Notes under the pieces: generated by a model | What the model saw: only the letters and a program-made list of their open reading frames with translations | Database searches by the model: none | What the model was told of the DNA's origin: nothing | Shown here: positions 8,124 to 17,100 of the stretch, piece after piece | How the letters are laid out: each line of letters begins with the position of its first letter | How positions within the stretch are numbered: the first letter of the stretch is position 1 | Position numbers and translations under genes: made by a program | Assembly (NCBI GenBank): GCA_020847895.1 | Contig: JADLBG010000068.1 | Location: 1-41,678, forward strand | Length of the DNA: 41,678 nucleotides | Reading direction: 5' to 3' | Source: Bryobacterales bacterium | GTDB taxonomy: Bacteria; Acidobacteriota; Terriglobia; Bryobacterales; Bryobacteraceae

Positions 8124-8384
8124 ATGAGGACGACAATTACATTGGAGCCGGATGTTCAAGCTCTCATTCGGGCTGCCATGAGGGAACGTGGGATCTCCTT
8201 CAAAGAAGCTCTGAATTCCGCGGTGCGGGCCGGCTTGACACAGGGGAAACCCAAGCGGCGCCACTTTGTGCAGAAGTCCTATTCGCTGGGGGGCGATCAG
8301 GCATTCCGGTGGGACAAGGCTCTAGAAGCCGCCAGCGCCATGGAAGATGAAGAGTTGGGCCGGAAGATCGCCGTGCGCAAATGA
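8124..8384 (+). CDS. vapB: VapB-type ribbon-helix-helix antitoxin
   Basis: An 86-residue antitoxin. The N-terminal strand and helices MRTTITLEPDVQALIRAAM / GISFKEALNSAVRAGL form a ribbon-helix-helix DNA-binding fold; the C-terminal part (FVQKSYSLGGD, DKALEAASAMEDEE) is the flexible toxin-binding tail. The stop TGA overlaps the vapC start in an ATGA junction. It likely represses its own promoter through the dyad at 8091-8103. No Shine-Dalgarno sequence precedes the ATG, in keeping with a leaderless transcript. The pair is flanked on both sides by decayed genes, typical of a mobile addiction module in a degenerating region. Confidence 0.88.
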   Translation: MRTTITLEPDVQALIRAAMRERGISFKEALNSAVRAGLTQGKPKRRHFVQKSYSLGGDQAFRWDKALEAASAMEDEELGRKIAVRK

Positions 8385-8809
8385 TCGTTGTCAACGTCAA
8401 CCTGCTCCTATACGCAGTCAACCAGGATGCGCCAGACCACAGAAAGGCGAAAGCATGGCTGGAATCCGCCATTTCGGGAACCGAAACCGTCGGGTTGCCC
8501 TGGATCGTCCTCCTGGCTTTCCTCCGTCTGACTACGCGAACCGGGCTCTTTCAGAAGCCGCTCACGGTGGGTACGGCATTCGACCTGGTGGACGCTTGGC
8601 TGCGGCAACCGTCGGTCACAGTGCCCGATCCAACGGCGCGCCACCTGCAAACGATGCGTGATTTGATATCGCCGCTGGGCGCCGGGGGGAATCTCACATC
8701 GGATGCCCATCTCGCGGCTTTGGCCATTGAGCACGGCGCGGAGCTTTGCTCAACGGACAACGATTTCGGTAGGTTCAACCGGCTCCGCTGGCGCAATCCG
8801 CTGGTTTGA
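8381..8809 (+). CDS. vapC: VapC-type PIN-domain toxin with D5N change
   Basis: A 142-residue PIN-domain ribonuclease toxin. It aligns along its whole length with the VapC group that begins 'MIVVDVNLLLYA' and ends 'H-x-A-x-L-C-S-T-D-x-D-F-x-R-F'. Later acidic positions are present (Asp108 in NLTSDAHL, Asp126 and Asp128 in STDNDF). The first catalytic Asp is replaced: the sequence reads MIVVNVNLLLYA, codon AAC at residue 5. PIN nucleases use this Asp to bind metal, so the toxin may be inactive or weak. It is translationally coupled to vapB. If it is inactive, the pair may survive only as a DNA-binding repressor complex. Confidence 0.88.
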   Translation: MIVVNVNLLLYAVNQDAPDHRKAKAWLESAISGTETVGLPWIVLLAFLRLTTRTGLFQKPLTVGTAFDLVDAWLRQPSVTVPDPTARHLQTMRDLISPLGAGGNLTSDAHLAALAIEHGAELCSTDNDFGRFNRLRWRNPLV

Positions 8810-9048
8810 TGAAAGGAGAAAGACCGGCTCTACAGTTCGAAGAAGCTGTCAATCGAGTTGGTTCCCCGTCGTGGACGCGCTTCAAACGCTGGTGGCCCGC
8901 CCGCCGCGAGCGGCCGCGCGATTCAGCGCTTCGGGGCTGCTCTGGCATTTCCGTGACGTCCAGTTGAATCTCAGTCTGGTCCTTGGTCCCGCACACCACG
9001 AGTGCAAGGCCGCGGAATCCCTCCCGAAGTGCTACTGGCTTCTCAATC
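8810..9048. other. Non-coding stretch with possible gene debris
   Basis: No intact gene. On the minus strand, about 9040-8900, one frame reads EKPVALREGFRGLALVVCG then TKDQTEIQLDVTEM, which looks protein-like (strand-rich, similar in style to a glycosidase C-terminal beta domain), but I cannot assign it and it has no start. Together with the tannase debris that follows, it suggests several broken genes in a row. Confidence 0.3.
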
Positions 9049-9274
9049 CTATTCCTCGCCCCACCCGAAGTACATCAAGAGCTTGCCGCCGCGCTGTTGG
9101 AAAGCGGAAAGGTCCGGATCGGTCGCGTTCAGAATCGACTCGATGAAGCCGAACCCCGGCGCGTCGCGTTCGAGTTGCACATCGGCGAGTGTGAGGTTCG
9201 GATTCTTCTATGCCGAAGGGGAACAAGGCGCTCCCGGCCGGCCCGCCTTCCCGCACGATCCAGTTCTCCCAGCC
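9049..9274 (-). pseudogene. Tannase/feruloyl esterase family C-terminal remnant
   Basis: Two frames together give the C-terminal part of a tannase/feruloyl-esterase (PF07519-type) enzyme. At 9274-9208: GWENWIVREGGPAGSALFPFG. At 9207-9049, in another frame: NPNLTLADVQLERD, then ESILNATDPDLSAFQQRGGK and LLMYFGW, ending at a TAG. 'NATDPDLSAF-x-x-RGGKL-x-MY-x-GW' is the family hallmark just before the catalytic Asp region. The frameshift at about 9207 and the stop directly after LMYFGW, where the family continues for about 100 residues, show that it is dead. From 9275 to 9494 I see no further recognisable coding sequence. Confidence 0.7.
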
Positions 9275-9494
9275 GCAACTGAGAATTGGTGCGCGGGAAC
9301 TCGGGGTCCGGCCGAGATTCAGGTCTTCCAACGAGAGAGGACGCCCGAGGGGCAAGAACCGCGGAATGTGGCGGATACAGGCGTGGCGGGCGGCCGGCGC
9401 TGCTGTCAAGACAATGAGCCTTGAGGTTGGGAAGTAGACAGCGTGGCGCCGCAATTTGTTTTCGGAGTGCTAACATCAACAGGAAAGGGAGAGC

Positions 9495-10331
9495 GTGGAC
9501 TTGCTGGCGAAACTTCCTTTGCCCCTGGTGTTCATCCTCGCGACGTTCGCGTGTTCCTGCTCACGGGCGCAGACCCCGCCGCGGACGCGGACTGAGTCTG
9601 GCACCCCCTGCGCCATCGCCGCGGATTGGGGCGCCAAGCCGGTCGAGTTGCGCTCCGAACCTGGAGCCGCGGGCAACACGATGGGATTTCTTGCCCCGGG
9701 CAAGCCCATGGCGCGTCTGGATACGGTGAGCACCGCCTCCGGCGAGTGGATCCAACTCGCGCAGGAAGGTCGAAAAGGGTGGGTAGACGCGCAGGCGCTT
9801 TCCTGCGTCGTTTCGCCGCAACAGGCGCGCGAGATTCTCGCCAGGGAAACCCGGCAGGTGGTGGAGGCTCTGAAATCGCGCGACATGAACGCCCTTGCCC
9901 GGTTCGTCCATCCCGGGCAGGGAGTGCGGTTTTCTCCCTATGCCTTCCTCGATAAGCACAGCAATGTGCGTATGACCGCTGCCGGGCTGCGGCAGGCTCT
10001 TACGGAAACGCAGAAACGCCTGTGGGGCACTTTCGATGGAACCGGCGCGCCCATCCGCATGACATTCGCCGAGTATTACCGGCGCTTCCTCTATGACCAC
10101 GATTATGCGGCGGCGCCGAAGGTGTTCTACGGCAGCCCGCCCGCCGTGAAAGGCAACACCCATGACAATTCGCGCGAGGACTATCCCAACGCGATCATCG
10201 TCGAGTTTCATTTTCCAGGGTTCCAGGCAGAGAGGGAAGGCATGGATTACGCGAGCCTGCGCCTGATCTTCTCCGAACACCGGGGAGCCTGGTATCTGGT
10301 GTACCTGATCCACGATCAGTGGACAATTTGA
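9495..10331 (+). CDS. SH3-domain lipoprotein of unknown function
   Basis: A 278-residue protein. The start is GTG at 9495 with AGGGAG about 4 bases upstream. A hydrophobic leader (LPLPLVFILATFACSC) ends in a likely lipobox Cys. Residues about 45-105 are a bacterial SH3 domain (WGAKPVELRSEPG, GEWIQLAQEGRKGWVDAQAL). The remainder (110-278) is an alpha/beta domain ending in YLVYLIHDQWTI that I do not recognise; such SH3-plus-domain proteins are common among acidobacterial lipoproteins. SH3 modules often bind peptidoglycan, which fits the amidase gene 22 bases downstream. TAACAT at about 9471 could be its -10. Confidence 0.75.
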   Translation: MDLLAKLPLPLVFILATFACSCSRAQTPPRTRTESGTPCAIAADWGAKPVELRSEPGAAGNTMGFLAPGKPMARLDTVSTASGEWIQLAQEGRKGWVDAQALSCVVSPQQAREILARETRQVVEALKSRDMNALARFVHPGQGVRFSPYAFLDKHSNVRMTAAGLRQALTETQKRLWGTFDGTGAPIRMTFAEYYRRFLYDHDYAAAPKVFYGSPPAVKGNTHDNSREDYPNAIIVEFHFPGFQAEREGMDYASLRLIFSEHRGAWYLVYLIHDQWTI

Positions 10332-10353
10332 ACAAACGACAGCGGAGGAAATC

Positions 10354-11544
10354 ATGAGCCAGATTCGCGTGCGCAACCGGCTGAAGCCTCACGAGAATGT
10401 TTCCGGGGCTACCGTCACCATCGCCTCGGCGTCCAATTCCGTATCCGGGGTGACGAACTCGAGCGGTTCGGTAACCCTGAACATCGACGCGTTTCCCGAC
10501 GGCGATTACACGCTGACGGTGACCCCGTCGAGTACGTCAACCGATCCGGTGGGCCCCGCCATTGCCGGCAGTCCCACGCCGCCGGACCGCGTATTCCGTT
10601 CACTGGCGGTAACAGTGTCCATCAGCGCGAAAAAGATCACCTCCGCATCGGTTCCCGTGACCTCGAGGACCGATGGCGATGCGTCCGTCGACACGCATCA
10701 CGTGGTGACCGTGGACCTTCAGCCCGTGTGGATGCACTCCCCGAACAACGGCAGCCGCGGCACGCACCAGGTCACGATGATCATCGTGCATCACACGGGC
10801 GGCCCCGTCATCGGCCCGGCCATCAACACATTCCTCAGCACGGGAGAACAGACCAGCGCGCATTACGTCATCAACACCGACGGACAGATTGTGAAGATGG
10901 TGCAGGATTCGCGCCGCGCCAACCACGCCGGCGAAGCGCATTGGGCCGGAGTAGCGGATGTCAACTCCTGCTCCATCGGAATTGAAATTGTCAATTCCAC
11001 GGGCACGTATCCGCAGGCGCAATACACGGCTCTGCTCGATCTGATCGCGCGTCTGCGAACGTCCTTCCCCACCATCGTGGATTGGAACATCATCGGCCAT
11101 AGCGACATCGCCACCACGGCGGGCAAACTGGGACGCAAGAGCTCCGATCCCGGCCTGCAGTTTGAATGGTCGCGCCTCGAAGGGCGGCGCTTCGGAATGA
11201 CGATGATTTTCGGGCCGTTCCCCACCACCATCTACGCCGGCTTTTTCGGGTCCTTCCCGAGCGAATCGCTGCGCAAGGGCGATAACGACACCAAGCGAAT
11301 CTTCGGAGGCGCGAAACGCACCGCGATCACCGGGAATCCGGTGCGCCAATTGCAAGATGATCTCACCACCATCGGCTACCATCTGGGGACTCCCGATGGG
11401 GACTTCGGCGACAAGACCCGCGCGGCCGTGCAGATGTTCCAGGAGCATTTTTTCGCCGGCGGACGGGGTCACAAGGCGCCGGACGGAAAGGTGGACTGGC
11501 AGACGGCGCAATTGGTCAAGAGTGTCGCCGGCGCGCACCCATGA
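10354..11544 (+). CDS. N-acetylmuramoyl-L-alanine amidase (Amidase_2) with peptidoglycan-binding tail
   Basis: A 396-residue enzyme predicted to cut the bond between muramic acid and the peptide stem. Residues 1-125 are a beta-sandwich of the Ig/carboxypeptidase-regulatory type. Residues about 135-285 are Amidase_2: IIVHHTGG (His146), SAHYVINTDGQI, SIGIEIVN (Glu211) and GHSDIA (His249) with RKSSDPG (Lys262, Asp265). These match AmpD His34, Glu116, His154, Lys162 and Asp164, except that six bases' worth of extra loop residues sit between His249 and Asp265. Residues 325-390 are a PG_binding_1 repeat. The ribosome binding site GGAGG is well placed. There is no signal peptide, which is odd for a wall hydrolase, so it may recycle wall fragments in the cytoplasm or be exported by another route. 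Confidence 0.87.
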   Translation: MSQIRVRNRLKPHENVSGATVTIASASNSVSGVTNSSGSVTLNIDAFPDGDYTLTVTPSSTSTDPVGPAIAGSPTPPDRVFRSLAVTVSISAKKITSASVPVTSRTDGDASVDTHHVVTVDLQPVWMHSPNNGSRGTHQVTMIIVHHTGGPVIGPAINTFLSTGEQTSAHYVINTDGQIVKMVQDSRRANHAGEAHWAGVADVNSCSIGIEIVNSTGTYPQAQYTALLDLIARLRTSFPTIVDWNIIGHSDIATTAGKLGRKSSDPGLQFEWSRLEGRRFGMTMIFGPFPTTIYAGFFGSFPSESLRKGDNDTKRIFGGAKRTAITGNPVRQLQDDLTTIGYHLGTPDGDFGDKTRAAVQMFQEHFFAGGRGHKAPDGKVDWQTAQLVKSVAGAHP

Positions 11545-11552
11545 AATAACGC

Positions 11553-11591
11553 ACAAAAGACAATTTTGTATGGATTTATCCGCTGTATACT
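11553..11591 (+). promoter_or_regulatory. Possible promoter/operator before the DUF362 pair
   Basis: TATACT (11586-11591) is a good -10, 18 bases before the ATG. No clear -35 exists, but an AT-rich dyad ACAAAA-N5-TTTTGT (11553-11569) lies just upstream and could bind a regulator or end the amidase transcript weakly. Confidence 0.35.
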
Positions 11592-11609
11592 GAGGGCACA
11601 GGTCTTCTT

Positions 11610-12617
11610 ATGCCTGACTCTCAGTCCGGTGGGAGCCGTCCAAGCGAGTCCATGCTCGCGTCGGCTTCGTATGACAGAACACCGCGTATCGGTGTCGTCC
11701 TATCCAGTTTCCACGGAGCAACAGAACACGACGGAACGCCCATTCGCGGGCTCGCCGGCCCGCGCCCGGTGGACGCGGAACTGACTGCCGCGCAGTTCGA
11801 CGCCATGCTCGGCAAGGCGCTCGAACTCGGCAGTCGCGGAAGACGCGGCGGTCTCCCCGTTTCTCCCGATGAATGGGTGGTCTTGAAGATCACTTCGGGA
11901 CCCGCCGCAACCGACCCGCGGATGGTTGACGGCCTGCTGCGCAGACTGCTCGAAGACGGGCGCGGCAAGCGCTTCACCATTGCCGATGCGGCGCCGCCGG
12001 GCGAGGCGTACACGGAGATGCTCCGCCGGCTTCGGGAGCGCCATCCGGGTGTACGTCTGGAATATGCCGACCTTTCGGCGGATGCCTGTCTCGAAGTGCC
12101 CGCCCAGCGCCGCACCTTCGCCGCGCGCAATCCGCAAGGCGTCTATGCCATCCCCCGTACCATCCGCGAATGTGACAAGCTCATCACCCTGTCGCCGCTC
12201 CAGACCAGCGCGGTGACGGGCGTGGCATTGTCGGTCTCCAGCTACTGGTCGATGGCGCCCGTCAGCGTCTACGGCCCGCGCCGCGAGAAACTCGCCGCGC
12301 TCGGCGACCCCGTGGACGTGCTCAATGATCTCTATCTGCATCATCCGGCGGACTACGCCATCCTCGGCGGCGCGCTGCACCATGACGCCGCCGGCGTGGT
12401 GCGCCACAACATTGTCATTGCCGGTGGAAACGCGCTCGCCGTGGACGCCGTGGGAGCCGCCGTCATGGGCTTCCAACCCGAGCATCTGCCGCTGTTCGAC
12501 AAACTCGAGGCGCGCGGCTTCGGCGTCGCCGGCACAGACTCCATCTGGACCCGCGGCAACGAAATCGAAGACGCGCGCCGCCCGTTCCGCAAACCTCCTC
12601 CATGGGACAAGTCATGA
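11610..12617 (+). CDS. DUF362 protein, cytoplasmic
   Basis: A 335-residue DUF362-family protein. Family features are the early EWVVLKITSGPAATDPRMVDGLLRRLLEDG block, the central NPQGVYAIPRTIRECDKLITLSPLQT segment, and GGNALAVDAVGAAVMGFQPEHLPLF near the end, where members have 'D-P-V-A-x-D-A-x-x-x-x-x-G'. The family's role is not established; members are often annotated as iron-sulfur proteins, but no CxxCxxC cluster is present here. No leader peptide is seen. A shorter start at 11652 (MLASASYD) cannot be excluded. It overlaps the next DUF362 gene by 4 bases, so the two products are probably made together. Confidence 0.82.
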   Translation: MPDSQSGGSRPSESMLASASYDRTPRIGVVLSSFHGATEHDGTPIRGLAGPRPVDAELTAAQFDAMLGKALELGSRGRRGGLPVSPDEWVVLKITSGPAATDPRMVDGLLRRLLEDGRGKRFTIADAAPPGEAYTEMLRRLRERHPGVRLEYADLSADACLEVPAQRRTFAARNPQGVYAIPRTIRECDKLITLSPLQTSAVTGVALSVSSYWSMAPVSVYGPRREKLAALGDPVDVLNDLYLHHPADYAILGGALHHDAAGVVRHNIVIAGGNALAVDAVGAAVMGFQPEHLPLFDKLEARGFGVAGTDSIWTRGNEIEDARRPFRKPPPWDKS

Positions 12618-14194
12618 ATCGCCGTGATTTTCTCTTCTCCTCCTCGGCAGCCATGGCGCTGCCCGCCTTCGCCGGAAATACGCGGCTGGGCCTGGTCCGG
12701 TCGGCGCACGCCAAACTGCGGCAACCCGCGCCGCCCGACGATGCGTTGACCTATCCGCAAGTGCGGGAGATGGTGTTCCGCGCCATCGAATACGGCGCGC
12801 CCCGCGCGGGTTCGCTCGAAGCGAAGATCAAGCCCGGATCCTGGGTGGTGCTGAAGCCCAACATCGTGTTCCTGCGCCCGCATCCCTCCTATGCCCCCGG
12901 GGACATCACGGACTTCCGCGTCACGCGCGCGGTGCTCGAATATGTGGCCACGCGCTCGCAAGCCGGACGAATCACGATCGCCGAAGGCGGCACCTATCGC
13001 AACCTGAAGGACCCGGCGGAGGACAACGTGGTTCTGCAAGGCGGCAGGCGCGCCACGGCCTACAGTTTCGATTGGGGACACCAGGAATTTCCCGGCTTTA
13101 ACGGCTCCTTGGGAACCATGCTCGCGGAGTTCCGCTCCCGGCATCCCGAAAAGACATTCGACTACGTCGACCTGAGCTACGACGCCGTGCGCGATGCGGG
13201 CGGACACTTCCGGCGCCTGGAAGTGCCCAGGGCCTCCAACGGCGCCGGAGCATTCGGCGCGCGCTCCGATTATTTCGTCACCAACACCATCACCGGCTGC
13301 GATTTTCTCATCACCATTCCCGTGATGAAGGTCCACCTGCAGTGCGGAATCACGGCCTGTTTGAAGAACTACGTGGGTACGGCGCCCCGCGAGGCATACG
13401 CCATTCCGGGCGCGTTCCACAACGCGAATCTGCACGAGCAGCACTCCGCGGGCGGCCGCATCGATCCGTTCATCGTCGACCTGGCCTCGTTCCATCCGCC
13501 GGATTACTGCGTCATCGACGGCATTCGCGGTTTACAGACGCAGGAACATTCCGTGCAGCGCGCCGGCCAGACCGTGCGCGGCAACCTGGTAATGGCCTGC
13601 GAAGACCCCGTGATGTCCGATGCCATGGTGGCGCGCCTGCTCGGCTTCCGCGAGCACGACATCGATTTCCTCCACATGGCCGCCAAGCGCGGAATGGGCA
13701 GCATGGACCTGAGCCGCCTCGATCTGCGCGGCGATGAACCGGACCGCGAAGCGCGCAAATGGGAGAAGCCCGGCAATTGGTATGGCCGCTGCAACCGCGA
13801 GTGGCTGCTGCGGGGACAGAACAGCCGGTGGACGCCCCATGCCGCGCCATTCGACACTATCGACTTGCCCGCGGCGACGCAAGTGGCGCCCGCCGCGGGC
13901 GTCACCTACACGGCGGCGGTGAATGTGCAATCGGAGGGTCACCGCCGCGGGTACTTGTGGCTCGGACTGCGCGGACGCGTGGCCGCGAGCGTGAACCGCG
14001 AACTCGTGGCGCGCACCGAGTCGCAGACCCGCTACCGCGTCGGACAGTTCCAATTCCCTGTGTCGCTGAACCCGGGAATGAACCGGCTCGAGTTCGAAGT
14101 GCAGCCGCTCGACGGCCAGGCGCTGCTGAGCGTTTTGATCACCGGACCACGCAATGACGGCGACACCCTCGAGGGAATCCGCTGGATGAGCTAG
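12614..14194 (+). CDS. DUF362 protein with Tat leader
   Basis: A 526-residue exported DUF362 protein. MNRRDFLFSSSAAMALPAFAG is a Tat leader, so I chose the ATG at 12614, which overlaps the previous stop (ATGA), over one 12 bases upstream. Core features: GSWVVLKPNIVFLRP, RAVLEYVATRSQAGRITIAEGG, CDFLITIPVMKVH, CGITACLKNYVGTAP, PPDYCVIDGIRG and DPVMSDAMVARLLGF, which is the standard DUF362 order. Residues about 420-526 add a beta-sandwich tail (AVNVQSEGHRRGYLWLGLRG) absent from the shorter partner. No iron-sulfur motif was found. The pairing of one exported and one cytoplasmic member suggests they are paralogues working on one process. The gene ends 4 bases into the convergent CHAT gene. Confidence 0.86.
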   Translation: MNRRDFLFSSSAAMALPAFAGNTRLGLVRSAHAKLRQPAPPDDALTYPQVREMVFRAIEYGAPRAGSLEAKIKPGSWVVLKPNIVFLRPHPSYAPGDITDFRVTRAVLEYVATRSQAGRITIAEGGTYRNLKDPAEDNVVLQGGRRATAYSFDWGHQEFPGFNGSLGTMLAEFRSRHPEKTFDYVDLSYDAVRDAGGHFRRLEVPRASNGAGAFGARSDYFVTNTITGCDFLITIPVMKVHLQCGITACLKNYVGTAPREAYAIPGAFHNANLHEQHSAGGRIDPFIVDLASFHPPDYCVIDGIRGLQTQEHSVQRAGQTVRGNLVMACEDPVMSDAMVARLLGFREHDIDFLHMAAKRGMGSMDLSRLDLRGDEPDREARKWEKPGNWYGRCNREWLLRGQNSRWTPHAAPFDTIDLPAATQVAPAAGVTYTAAVNVQSEGHRRGYLWLGLRGRVAASVNRELVARTESQTRYRVGQFQFPVSLNPGMNRLEFEVQPLDGQALLSVLITGPRNDGDTLEGIRWMS

Positions 14195-17100
14195 CCGTTC
14201 AGCCTGCCAATCACCGCTTCGAGCGCGTCCGAGGGCGCGCTCTTCTGCATCACATCCAACTGCGCGAGCGCGGAATCCTGCTCGTTGCCCGCGGCGTGCT
14301 GGAAGGCGGATTCATACTCTCTCACCACCTCGTCGACATGCTCGCCGAGGGTTCCGGCGAAGAGGTATTCCACTGTAAGAGCGTCCGGCAGGGCCACGCG
14401 CGCCCAGAAATCGGGGCTGTTTTTCGGGAGCCTGGCATACGCGAGAATCTCTTCGGCGGCTTCCCGTAGCGGCTCATACGGATTACCGAGTGAGTATTCG
14501 AGCATCAGCCAGTTGATGCCGGAATACGTGTCAATGAGGTTCTCTTTAGCGCGCCGGAACGTGTACGCTTCCCGGTACAGTTCCGCCGCGCGGCGGTAAT
14601 GCCCGCCCCGTTTCTCCTTGTCCTGTTCCTTCTCCCCGCGTCGCTTCGAGATGGCGCCCAGCAGCGAAAGACGCTCTCCGCTGGGACCAATGGCGGCGTT
14701 GAGGATAGAGAGCAGTTTCTCCGCCTCCGCCCACAATTGCGAGGCTTTGGCCGCCTCTTCGTTTCTCGCGCCGCGGTCCAGCACATTCGCAAGCTGCTCC
14801 AGCGCTTCGATGGGCGCGCTCGCCCGGGGAACCGCAATGGCGTTGCGATAGGCGTCAATGGCGGAGGGGAAATCCTTCAACGCCTTGTACGCTTCCCCCA
14901 GGGCAAAGAGCAGTTCGCCATCGCGCATGGTGGAAGGGCACGCGCGATCGAGTTCGGTCGCGCGCCCGCGAAGCTCCTCCGCCTCCTGGGAACTCGCGCC
15001 TTTCGCCGACGCGCTGATGTTGCGCAATTCGTTCATGTACTCGCGCTTCGAATAGAAATGGAAGGCCGCTCGCGCCGTGCTCGCCGGCCGCGGCGTGAGC
15101 GCGAAATCGGGGTTGCCATAGCACTGGTAGGCGCCCCAGGTATTGTTGTTTCCCGCCGCGTAGGCCGCTTGCCGCGCGGCGATGACAGCGTTGCCGAACC
15201 TTCCCCCTTCGAGCATGCGGCGGTAGAAGGTTTCCGCAAACACCACCGCGGCGGTGTCGTCCACGGCCCATCCGGCCGCCACTACCGCCTTCACTCCCAT
15301 CCCGATCAGCGTTTGGGCCACGCTTGCCGCCAGGGCGTTCGGATCCTCGGCGCGCAGTCTGGGCGCGTCGATTTGCGCAAGGTGGCAGCAGTTGAGGAAC
15401 ACCAGTTCGGGCAGGTTGCGGATCTGTCCGAAGATGACCGAGGTCAGATACACATTGTCGGAGAGAACCATGCCCGTCTTCTCCGGGCGGCCCGGCGTAT
15501 AGATGCCGTGCCCGGCCAGATGCAGGATGCGGTATTCGCCCGCCATGAGCCGCCGCGCCACAGTGGAGGGCGCTTCCCGAATCAGCGGACCTGCTAACTG
15601 GTAGCCCGCCGCGGCCAGCAGGCTCCCCACTGCGCGCGCTTCCGCCTGCGCTCCCGGAAGTTCCGGCAGCTTGCTCCTGCTGTCGCCTGCCACGAACGCT
15701 GTCGGTTGATGCGCGCCGCGCGGACCAGGACGAAAGTTGCGCGTCCTGAACTGGCGAATCATGCCCGTGTCGACGGCCAGCGGCGTCGTGCGGTGGCGCG
15801 TGCGCTCGGCCAGCAGTTCCCAGGGATAGTTTGCCGACGTTTCGTCCACCACAAGAACCAGATTCGCGCCCCGGACCTGCTCCTTGACGGGATTCGGAAC
15901 AAGCAGTTCAAAAAGGGCCGTTGCGCTCTCGGGGTCGTAGTCGGGGCGAGTCGTGGATTGAAGCAGCATCTCTTTCATGAGCGGATCCTGCGTGTCCACC
16001 GCGGTCTCTTCCGCGCGTGCGCGGTCCGTCAGCGAGAGGAACGTCAGCCGCGTGAGTTGGCGCGGCGCCGCCGCCCGCTCGCGCGTTTCCGGCAGTTCCA
16101 GTTCCTCGCCCCCGATCTGAATGCGGCGCCACCAACCGCCCGCATAACCATCCGGAGGCCTGTTCCACAAACCACCGGGCAGCGTGCGGAGTTGGTTGTC
16201 GAACTCGATTCTCTCCCGCGGCTCCAGGTTCGAACGCAGCCGCTCGGGAAGCGCCGCGGCGGCGTGCGCCGCTTCGATCGCCGTGTCCTCCAGCAGTTCG
16301 ATGAACTGCACTTCGTCGATCCGGACCTTGTCCCACAGGTTGCGTTTTCGAAGCACGCGATTGGCTTCGATCGCCGCCTGCACGATGGCCGCAACCGACT
16401 CGCTGACGCTGATGGCGCGGCCGCCCGAAACGCCGATCAGGACGGACGATACCGCCGCGGATTGCCACTTCCGGCCCACCGGCGGCTTCTCTTCCGCCAT
16501 CGCCAGCGCGTACCGCAGGCACGCCTCCAGCATCCCTTTGCGAACCTTGGCCGCGGTGATGTCGCCCACATCTCCAAGGCCGGCAATGAGCGCGCCGGGC
16601 GGATGCGCCCCCGGGACGCGAACCACATCCGACGTCCCCTCGGAGCCGGGGTAGATGTCCATGTGGAAGCGGTCCGAGAGTCTCCCCTTGAGCTGAATAT
16701 CGAGCTGCTTTTCGGCGCTCACAATGCCGTCGTCGGCGTAGTGGCCCACCGCAACGGGATGCGCCGCTTCGCGCAGATGTCCGTGCGCCACGCTGATGCG
16801 CAGCGCCGCTTCGGCCGTTTCGATGGGCTTCGCCGCGCCGCCGAGGGCCGCATCGAGCAGATCCGTCTCGCCCGGGAAGAAGACAGCCTGTTCCTTCGCA
16901 AGCAGTTGCCGCGGATCGGCAATGGCGGGCCGGGCGGTAGGCGTGGAATCAAGCGCGGACGTAGCGCCGCGCGTGAGCAGATCAAGAATGGGGCCCGCCT
17001 GCGAAGGCAGTTCGCCGTGCGCTGCCGCGGGGCTGTACCAGGTCTTGACGCGAGCCGGCATCCCCGCTGCGTACGTTACCTGGCCGTCGCCTTCTGTCGT

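Noticed and set aside
12353-13495. Minus-strand open frame of 380 residues across the DUF362 genes
   Set aside because: Antisense shadow; the plus strand carries the conserved family blocks.
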